The position numbers and the translations under genes were made by a program. The notes below the pieces were generated by a model, which did no database searches, was not told the DNA's origin, and worked only from the letters and a program-made list of their open reading frames with translations. This document shows, in pieces, positions 13,687 to 19,448 of a stretch of 19,448 nt of DNA; positions within the stretch are counted from its first letter, which is position 1; the number at the start of each line of letters is the position of its first letter. The stretch comes from Candidatus Treponema faecavium (GTDB lineage Bacteria > Spirochaetota > Spirochaetia > Treponematales > Treponemataceae): positions 1 to 19,448 of the forward strand of contig DXHG01000168.1 of the NCBI GenBank assembly GCA_019113455.1, given 5' to 3'.

Positions 13687-14560
13687 ACGCAAATGGATCC
13701 AGCTTGCCGCCGCCGTGCTGTACAATATCGACGCAAAAGGCTTTATTACCGGCACGGTAAGCAGAAGCCCGCTTAAAAACGTGTGCGTGCCCGGCCTGAA
13801 CTGCTATTCCTGCCCGGGAGCCGTCTCCGCGTGCCCGCTCGGCAGCTTGCAGAACACGCTTGCGGCGGGACGCTTTCCGTTCTTTGTTACGGGCTTTCTG
13901 CTGCTCGCGGGCGTCGTGTTCGGAAGGGCGGTGTGCGGCTTTCTCTGCCCGTTCGGCTTTATTCAGGAACTGCTCAATAAGCTGCCCCGACTGTTTGCAA
14001 AAACGCCTGAACAGAAGCTGCGCGATAAAACAGCCGCGGTATACCGCATAAGCCGCGCCGCGTCGCACATAAAATACGGCGTGCTTGCGGTGTTTGTGAT
14101 TGCGCTGCCGCTTGCGTTCTATGTCAGAGACGGCATCGCTTCTCCGTATTTCTGCAAGTGGATCTGCCCGGCGGGCACGCTTGAAGCGGGCGTGCCGCTC
14201 ATGATCGCAAACGAAATGCTCCGCAGCGCCGCGGGCGCGCTGTTTAACTGGAAAGTGTTCGTGCTTGCCGTTACGGTTATCTGGTCCGCCGCCGTGTACC
14301 GCCCGTTCTGCCGGTTTGTGTGCCCGCTCGGAGCGCTCTATTCGTTTTTTAACCGGTTTGCCGTGTTCGGCGTTGCGGTTGACACGGACAAGTGCACCCA
14401 GTGCGGCAGGTGCGTGTCGTCGTGCCGGATGGACGTGCGCGCGGTAAACGACCGCGAATGTATCCGCTGCGGGGAATGTATTGCGCAGTGTCCCGCCGGC
14501 GCCATATATATGAAGACACTGAAACCTGCTTCAAAGCAGATACTAAAAGGAAGGGTATAA
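13679..14560 (+). CDS. NapH-like membrane polyferredoxin (4Fe-4S binding protein)
   Basis: This 293-residue inner-membrane electron carrier has four cysteine pairs next to membrane segments: Cys42/45/52 ('NCYSCP..'), Cys86/Cys90, Cys159/Cys163 and Cys211/Cys215 (each 'C..xCP'), then two classic 4Fe-4S motifs at 239-249 ('CTQCGRCVSSC') and 261-271 ('CIRCGECIAQC'). The layout matches NapH/CcoG/NosR-type polyferredoxins that pass electrons from quinol or cytoplasmic donors toward periplasmic partners. The second cluster motif is followed by Pro; the first by Arg. A TTG at 13679 is the likely start, with GGAG (13665-13668) 10 nt upstream, lying inside the CXXC gene; the open frame begins at a TTG at 13655. 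It is followed, after 1 nt, by the TlpA-like gene, so the three probably form one redox chain. Confidence 0.9.
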   Translation: MDKRKWIQLAAAVLYNIDAKGFITGTVSRSPLKNVCVPGLNCYSCPGAVSACPLGSLQNTLAAGRFPFFVTGFLLLAGVVFGRAVCGFLCPFGFIQELLNKLPRLFAKTPEQKLRDKTAAVYRISRAASHIKYGVLAVFVIALPLAFYVRDGIASPYFCKWICPAGTLEAGVPLMIANEMLRSAAGALFNWKVFVLAVTVIWSAAVYRPFCRFVCPLGALYSFFNRFAVFGVAVDTDKCTQCGRCVSSCRMDVRAVNDRECIRCGECIAQCPAGAIYMKTLKPASKQILKGRV

Positions 14561-14561
14561 C

Positions 14562-15074
14562 ATGACTGCAACAAAACATTGGTGCGCGGCGCTGTGCGCG
14601 CTGCTGTGCTGTGCGCTGCCGCTTGCGGCGCAGCGCGCTGTCGGCCTTAATCCGGGCAATCTCGCCCCCGATTTTACCGTAAAGACGGTAGACGGCGGTT
14701 CCGTAACGCTTTCAGAACTGCGCGGCAAGCCCGTCATGCTGCATTTCTGGGCGACCTGGTGCCCGCCGTGCGTGGAGGAACTGCCGCATATCGCAGACGT
14801 GGCGCTGAACCGCAGCGATGAAATCACGGTACTTGCCGTAAGCGCGGGAGAAAACCGCAAAATGGTTTCCGATTACCTTGCCAAACGGGGCGGCGCGCTT
14901 GCGGAACTTAACAGCGGATACGACGACAACGGCGCAGTCTCTCTGCTGTACCGTGTCGCCGGCGTGCCGTTTACGCTCTTTATTGACAGCGACGGAGTTA
15001 TTACCGACGGGCAGATAGGCGCGTACACAAAAGACACGCTGACGGCGGCGGTAAACGCCGCTGTAGCGGGCTGA
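14562..15074 (+). CDS. TlpA-like periplasmic thioredoxin-fold protein
   Basis: This 170-residue protein has a signal peptide (about 1-23, ending 'LPLAAQ') and a redoxin/AhpC-TSA fold: 'APDFTVKTVDGG' (35-46), active site Cys67-Pro-Pro-Cys70 in 'FWATWCPPC', and cis-Pro136 in 'GVPFTLFID'. Such proteins reduce disulfides outside the inner membrane, for instance in apocytochrome or exported Cys proteins. No DsbD/CcdA-type reductant gene is nearby; the polyferredoxin and CXXC protein upstream may take that role. The signal peptide carries four Cys (8, 12, 16, 17), unusual, but no proper lipobox. AAAGGAAGGGT (14547-14557) precedes ATG 14562. It ends the cassette; a hairpin lies 18 nt beyond the stop. 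Confidence 0.93.
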   Translation: MTATKHWCAALCALLCCALPLAAQRAVGLNPGNLAPDFTVKTVDGGSVTLSELRGKPVMLHFWATWCPPCVEELPHIADVALNRSDEITVLAVSAGENRKMVSDYLAKRGGALAELNSGYDDNGAVSLLYRVAGVPFTLFIDSDGVITDGQIGAYTKDTLTAAVNAAVAG

Positions 15075-15092
15075 AGCAGCGTTTACGCTGTG

Positions 15093-15116
15093 CACAGCCG
15101 CACGGCAGCGGCTGTG
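15093..15116. terminator. Hairpin between convergent genes
   Basis: CACAGCCG (15093-15100) pairs exactly with CGGCTGTG (15109-15116) over an 8-nt loop. Only a weak TAATTT follows on the plus strand. It may end the redox cassette, and the convergent barrel gene, inefficiently. Confidence 0.45.
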
Positions 15117-15119
15117 TAA

Positions 15120-15159
15120 TTTGCCGCCGGCCTCTTGAGCATGATTTGCGTTCGGCAAA
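15120..15159. repeat. Extra copies of the TTTGCC-N3-GGCAAA palindrome
   Basis: One copy at 15145-15159 (TTTGCG-TTC-GGCAAA) matches 11 of 12 arm bases of the consensus at the window's left end; a second at 15120-15134 keeps the left arm and GGC of the right. Centres are 25 bp apart. They sit in the 114-bp gap between convergent genes. Confidence 0.6.
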
Positions 15160-15188
15160 CCGCTGTGATGTGTCTGCAGTCAGCGGTA

Positions 15189-16907
15189 TTACAGCAGCTT
15201 GAACCTGCACGACACGGCAAATTCCGCGCCTTGTTCAAATTTACCGTCGATGTTGTCGTCGTTTATCACAATCGTGTAGGTAATACGCGCAGCAAGGGCA
15301 ATGTTCTCGGTAAAACTGTATGAGCCTTCAAGCTGTATCTGGTTTGTGTACTGCGGTATGCCGCTCGGCGTTCTTTTGTTCGCTTCTTCTATCGCCCTGT
15401 CAGGGTCGTCCTTTACATACGTCGGCGGATAGTATTTATCGGCATCTCCGGTCTCTTCGTCATCGGGGTCGAGTTTTTTCCCGTCCCTGAAAAAGAGATT
15501 CTCCGCAAAGGCGTTTTCTCCCTGCGCAAGCCACAGATACGCAAGCGATACCGACCACTTGCCCGGCACCTCGTAGCCCAGCTTGGCGCTCGCCGCGATG
15601 CTGTCAGGCCCGAACGGCGTGCCGATCCATGAAGTGATAAGCGCGCTTGTCGGGTACAGATTGTCATTGCGGAAACGTATCAGCGACGAATCAGGCGTAT
15701 GTTTTACGTAGAGCCACGGCATCGTATATACGCCTTCTACCGCGGCATGCCACGCGCCGTGGTCTTTGAACGGCACGGTCGTTTCTGCACCGAGCTGAAA
15801 ACCGAGCGACAGCGGATACGACTTGCCGGACGTAGACAGCGACTCCTGCGGCAGCTGCAGTTCGTTCTGCGCGTACAGACCGTAAATACGCAGGTACCGC
15901 ACCGGTGTGTAGTCAAACGTAAACGCAAAATACGCGCTGCAGTTGTTAATGCCTGAATCGGGATACGAGTTCCAAAATGCAAACTGATGCATGATAGCAA
16001 GCGGATTGAGGAAACGCAGCTCAAACGGGGCGTTTACATATGCGCCTTCAATCAAACCAAGCTGCAGTTTCTTGAACAGACGGAACTGTATATGGTGCAG
16101 ATAGAGGTATTTTTCAACGTCAGCCTGCACCGCCGTAAGCGTATACTTGATATTGGGAGAAAATATCGAGAAGCGTGCGTACCCGTCTGTTTCAAACACA
16201 TCGGAGAGAATAATGCTTTTATTCTGCGTCATGCCGATCGAAAACGGGTTGCGCCCTATCTGCAAGTTAAAAAACGCCGTGTCTTTTATATCAAAGCCCA
16301 CGCTCATATAGGCGCGCCTCGGAAAAAAGAATTCGGAAGTGTTATAGTCAAGATACGGCGGCTCTGCAATAAACGTAAACGGAAAATTATTCCAGTTGTA
16401 CGGCTCGCGCGCAGCCCAGTAATTCTTGCCGAAAAACAGATCTGATTCAATAAAAAGCACATCGGATACGGCAAGAAAAAGCGGCAGGACGGCAATATCG
16501 TCTTTGTAGTGATAGCGGAACGACCAGTCTATGTCGGGGTTTGTTTTGTAGTACAGTTCAGGCGTAAGCGCAAGTTCCAGCCCTGCGGACACAACGCCTG
16601 AACCGATGGAAAGCGGTTTGCGGGTAACATACGCATAGATGCGGTCGTACTGCGTTTTTCCGTACACGGAAAGCGTTTCATAGTCTATTTCCGAAAGATA
16701 GAGTTCGAGCTCTGCCTGCGGCATGGGCGCATCGGTATAAAACGCGGTGTACCCCGCCTCGCTGAATATATCGCGCGCCGCATCGTATACCCAGTGTCCC
16801 GCAGGAATAAGGGTCTGCGCATTGTCCGCGCCAAGCGGGCGCGGGCATATTAAAACGAATACAGCGAGGGTGAGTATCCTGATACAGGTGAATATAAAGC
16901 GCTTCAT
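15189..16907 (-). CDS. Secreted beta-barrel outer-membrane protein, Wzi-like, paralogue of 9725-11533
   Basis: This 572-residue protein has a signal peptide (about 1-27, ending 'RPLGA') and a helical N-terminal domain with 'VYDAARDIFSEAG' and 'PQAELELYLSEIDYETLS', then aromatic-rich alternating strands. It matches the plus-strand barrel in 'YYKTNPDIDW', 'FFNLQIGRNPFSIGMTQ', 'APFELRFLNP', 'SWIGTPFGPDSIAA' and 'TPSGIPQY'. The C-terminus ends 'EFAVSCRFKLL', a strand-like finish, marking where the other protein's barrel should end. An acidic insert ('KKLDPDDEETGD') probably forms a surface loop. TGGGAGA lies 6 nt before ATG 16907. Unlike its paralogue it stands alone, without TPR partners, and lies between the redox cassette and tex. 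Likely an outer-membrane channel or surface-glycan protein; substrate unknown. Confidence 0.85.
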   Translation of the reverse strand: MKRFIFTCIRILTLAVFVLICPRPLGADNAQTLIPAGHWVYDAARDIFSEAGYTAFYTDAPMPQAELELYLSEIDYETLSVYGKTQYDRIYAYVTRKPLSIGSGVVSAGLELALTPELYYKTNPDIDWSFRYHYKDDIAVLPLFLAVSDVLFIESDLFFGKNYWAAREPYNWNNFPFTFIAEPPYLDYNTSEFFFPRRAYMSVGFDIKDTAFFNLQIGRNPFSIGMTQNKSIILSDVFETDGYARFSIFSPNIKYTLTAVQADVEKYLYLHHIQFRLFKKLQLGLIEGAYVNAPFELRFLNPLAIMHQFAFWNSYPDSGINNCSAYFAFTFDYTPVRYLRIYGLYAQNELQLPQESLSTSGKSYPLSLGFQLGAETTVPFKDHGAWHAAVEGVYTMPWLYVKHTPDSSLIRFRNDNLYPTSALITSWIGTPFGPDSIAASAKLGYEVPGKWSVSLAYLWLAQGENAFAENLFFRDGKKLDPDDEETGDADKYYPPTYVKDDPDRAIEEANKRTPSGIPQYTNQIQLEGSYSFTENIALAARITYTIVINDDNIDGKFEQGAEFAVSCRFKLL

Positions 16908-16968
16908 TGTTATTCTCCCATAATAAGACGGCGCCGGTACGGGGTTTCAGGGTTTTACGCTGCGGCAG

Positions 16969-17005
16969 CCGCACCTTGCAATGCAAAACGGATCGCAAGG
17001 TGCGG
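16969..17005 (-). terminator. 11-bp hairpin after tex
   Basis: CCGCACCTTGC (16969-16979) and its exact complement (16995-17005) enclose a 15-nt loop just past the tex stop. No T run follows on the minus strand, so it may be a U-less terminator or 3'-end stabiliser between tex and the barrel gene. Confidence 0.5.
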
Positions 17006-17025
17006 AACGCGCAGCGGCCCGCCGA

Positions 17026-19404
17026 TTACTTTTTGTTTTTAAGCAGCGCAGCAAAGGGATTATAGCTCATGCCGTCATCGCTGCCCTGATACTGGCGCTC
17101 GCGGCGCTGTTCGGGTTTATGCGTCTTTGCGCGCGTCTTATCCGCGCTGTTTTTCTTTACGGATAAGCGCACGGCGCGCACCGCAGGTTCCGCGTCTGAC
17201 GATACCTGCCGCGCGCCGCCGCCCGCCTGCGGGTGCAGCCGCGATGCGGCGTCGCTTTTCAGAGACAGACTGATGCGCCGCCGGTCGGGGTCAAGGCCGA
17301 TAATCGTGTATTCTTTTACGTCTCCCACTTTTACTACATCCATCGGGTCTGAAACAAACGAATCGCCCATTTCGGATATGTGCAGAAGCGCCGTTTCCTT
17401 GATGCCCAGATCGACAAACGCGCCGAAATCAACAACATTCTTTATCTTTCCGGTTACTTTCATGCCTTCGCGCAGGTCTTCAAACTGCACGACGCCCTGC
17501 TGCATAACCGGTTTGGGGTAATCGTCGCGCGGGTCGCGGTTGGGCTTCTGCAATTCTTCTATTATATCGCGTATCGTCTGGCTTCCGATTGCGTATTTCT
17601 CTTCCAGTTCCTTTTTAAGCTCGGCGCTCACTTCGCTTTTGTTCTGTACCGCCGGCAGCACCTCTCGCGCCGCTGCGTAGTTCTCCGGGTGCACCCAGGT
17701 ATTGTCAAGCGGGTCGGCGCTTTCAGGTATTTTCAAAAAACCCGCGCACTGTTCAAACGTCTTTTCTCCCATGCCGCTCACGTTGAGCAGCTCGGCGCGG
17801 CTCGTAATCTTGCCGTGTTCGTCGCGATACGCAACAATCTTTTTTGCAAGGGAACTGTTGATGCCCGACACATACTTTAAAAGCGCCGCGCTCGCTGTAT
17901 TAAGGTTGACGCCGACATTGTTGACAACGGAGCTTACCACCTCGTCAAGCATTTCTGAAAGTTTTTTCTGGTTTACGTCGTGCTGATACAGCCCTACGCC
18001 GATCGATTTGGGGTCTATCTTTACGAGCTCCGCAAGCGGATCCTGAATCCGCCGCCCAATCGATATGGCGCCGCGGATAGTGAGGTCAAGGTCGGGGAAT
18101 TCATCGCGCGCGATGTCGCTTGCCGAATACACCGACGCGCCGTCTTCATCAACGACGGTGTAGCGCACGTCGGGGCAGTGCTCGCTGATAACACGCGACA
18201 CAATTTCCTGCACCTCGCGTGTGCCGGTGCCGTTGCCCACGGCGATAAGCTGTATCTTGTACTGCAAAACCGCACGCCTGATAGCCGCGGCTGCGCCGTC
18301 GGGGTCTGAAACCTGCTTGACAACAAAATCGCCGAGGAACTGGCCGGTCTCGTCAAGCGCCGCGCATTTTGTTCCCGTCCTGATGCCCGGGTCAACGCCG
18401 AGCACCCGCGTGCCCTTGATGGGCTGCGTCATAAGCAGGTTGCGCAGGTTCTCGCTGAATATGCCGATGCCGTGCTCGTCTGCGGAATCGGTCTGGTCGC
18501 TGCGGATCTCGCGCACGACAGCCGGAGACAACAGGCGCACAAGCCCGTCTTCTATGGCGTCTTTCCAGTACGAATTGACCGGACGGATCTTTTGTTCAAG
18601 GAGTTCTATTGCGCCGTCAACATCCACGTCGATAGAAACTTCAAGCTGTCCCTCGCGTTCGCCGCGGTTGATCGCAAGTACGCGGTGGCTCTTTATCTGG
18701 TTCAGCGGCTCCTCAAAATCCCAGTACATCTGATACGTGGACGTCTTGGCCGCCTGTTCATCTCCCACGCCGCGCACCTTAATGGAACCCGTGCGCAGAT
18801 AGAAACCGTGCACGTCGCCCCTGTTATCGGAGTCTTGCGCAGTACGCTCAGCAAGAATATCTTTTGCGCCGTCAAGTGCTTCCTGTGCGCTTGCGACGGA
18901 GAGTTCCGGCGTCTCGGGATTCTCATGCACAAACTCATGAGCCTTTGCCTCAAGCTCCGCGTCAGACAGCTGTGTCATCGCATCTGCAAGCGCCTCGAGG
19001 CCTTTTTCTGCGGCAATCATGCCGCGCGTCTTCTTCTTTTTCTTAAACGGCGCCCACAGGTCTTCAAGCTCCGTAAGCGTCTTAGCGGAACGAACCGACT
19101 CATACAGCGCCTCCGTGAGCCTGCCTGCGGCAAAGATACCGCGAATAATCTCGATGCGCCGCGTTTCAAGATTCACCGCGCTCTTAAACGCGTGATCAAC
19201 GCCGCGCACCTGCACTTCATCAAGAGAACCGTGCTGTTCTTTGCGGTAGCGGGAAATAAACGGTATCGTGCAGCCTTCGTTTATCAGCGATATAACGGCG
19301 GAGACCTGCGGTACGCGGATCTGCATGTCCTTGGCTATATGCTTCATGATTTCGACTTCGTTTACGGCAAGCGAGTCGATTGTTTCCTGATTCAGTTCAA
19401 TCAA
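17026..19404 (-). CDS. tex: Tex: RNA-binding transcription accessory protein
   Basis: This 792-residue cytoplasmic protein is a conserved nucleic-acid-binding factor linked to transcription and stress or toxin expression. Domains in order: an N-terminal helical region (1-325), a YqgF/RNase H-like domain opening with 'GVDPGIRTG' (336-344), paired helix-hairpin-helix motifs (about 500-560, 'YVSGINSSLAKKIVAYR' and 'LLNVSGMGEKTFEQ'), and an S1 RNA-binding domain (647-716, 'GKIKNVVDFGAFVDLG'). The final ~75 residues are a basic, low-complexity tail beyond the usual family end. The start is a TTG at 19404 with AAGGAG (19419-19414) 9 nt upstream; the next in-frame ATG is at codon 20, without a site. 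A minus-strand TATAAT lies at the window edge. No operon partner is seen. Confidence 0.95.
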   Translation of the reverse strand: MIELNQETIDSLAVNEVEIMKHIAKDMQIRVPQVSAVISLINEGCTIPFISRYRKEQHGSLDEVQVRGVDHAFKSAVNLETRRIEIIRGIFAAGRLTEALYESVRSAKTLTELEDLWAPFKKKKKTRGMIAAEKGLEALADAMTQLSDAELEAKAHEFVHENPETPELSVASAQEALDGAKDILAERTAQDSDNRGDVHGFYLRTGSIKVRGVGDEQAAKTSTYQMYWDFEEPLNQIKSHRVLAINRGEREGQLEVSIDVDVDGAIELLEQKIRPVNSYWKDAIEDGLVRLLSPAVVREIRSDQTDSADEHGIGIFSENLRNLLMTQPIKGTRVLGVDPGIRTGTKCAALDETGQFLGDFVVKQVSDPDGAAAAIRRAVLQYKIQLIAVGNGTGTREVQEIVSRVISEHCPDVRYTVVDEDGASVYSASDIARDEFPDLDLTIRGAISIGRRIQDPLAELVKIDPKSIGVGLYQHDVNQKKLSEMLDEVVSSVVNNVGVNLNTASAALLKYVSGINSSLAKKIVAYRDEHGKITSRAELLNVSGMGEKTFEQCAGFLKIPESADPLDNTWVHPENYAAAREVLPAVQNKSEVSAELKKELEEKYAIGSQTIRDIIEELQKPNRDPRDDYPKPVMQQGVVQFEDLREGMKVTGKIKNVVDFGAFVDLGIKETALLHISEMGDSFVSDPMDVVKVGDVKEYTIIGLDPDRRRISLSLKSDAASRLHPQAGGGARQVSSDAEPAVRAVRLSVKKNSADKTRAKTHKPEQRRERQYQGSDDGMSYNPFAALLKNKK

Positions 19405-19439
19405 TTCTTTTTGCTCCTTGAATGTATAGACAGGGCTTT

Positions 19440-19445
19440 ATTATA
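19440..19445 (-). promoter_or_regulatory. -10 box of the tex promoter
   Basis: TATAAT on the minus strand, 35 nt before the TTG start, would begin the mRNA near 19433 with a leader of about 29 nt. The -35 box would lie outside the window. Confidence 0.6.
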
Positions 19446-19448
19446 CGG

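Overview
The window looks like chromosome from a spirochaete, most likely a GC-richer Treponema; this is inferred, with no marker gene to settle it. Reasons: two large paralogous secreted beta-barrel proteins of a type familiar from treponemes, periplasmic TPR proteins resembling treponemal TatT, an ABC sugar importer operon without its own ATPase, a GT4 glycosyltransferase of the kind found in treponemes and Firmicutes, and mononucleotide G/C tracts at places that could switch expression. No rRNA, tRNA, CRISPR array, transposase or phage gene was seen.

Layout, left to right. (1) 1-487 is non-coding: an array of short palindromes repeating every ~22 bp (about 9-184, decaying to ~260), then a near-perfect sigma-70 promoter. 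(2) 488-5633 is a sugar operon: binding lipoprotein, hairpin attenuator, two permeases, and a cytoplasmic GH42 beta-galactosidase, closed by a strong terminator. It probably imports and cleaves a beta-galactoside, borrowing an ATPase from elsewhere. (3) 5634-6754 holds two small genes of unknown function in regulatory-looking DNA: tandem TTAACA repeats, hairpins, an 18-bp palindrome, and a promoter whose 19-bp spacer contains eight Cs. (4) 6755-8820 has uppP (+) converging on, and overlapping by 14 bp, a two-gene minus-strand unit encoding a Gx-family membrane protein and a CbiQ/EcfT-like membrane protein; its promoter would start the mRNA at the ATG. (5) 8958-13454 is a compact operon: secreted TPR protein, Wzi-like beta-barrel protein, second secreted TPR protein, GT4 glycosyltransferase. 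A G7 tract near the 3' end of the barrel gene sets which of three C-termini is made. (6) 13495-15074 is a redox cassette: a tiny CXXC membrane protein, a NapH-like polyferredoxin and a TlpA-like thioredoxin. (7) On the minus strand lie a second barrel paralogue (15189-16907) and tex (17026-19404).

The best candidates for something undescribed are the TPR-barrel-TPR-glycosyltransferase operon with its possibly switchable barrel terminus, the C8-spacer promoter, the 22-bp phased palindrome array (one good further copy near 15152), and the CXXC/polyferredoxin/TlpA cassette. Functional names rest on motifs and remembered family features; no database search was possible.
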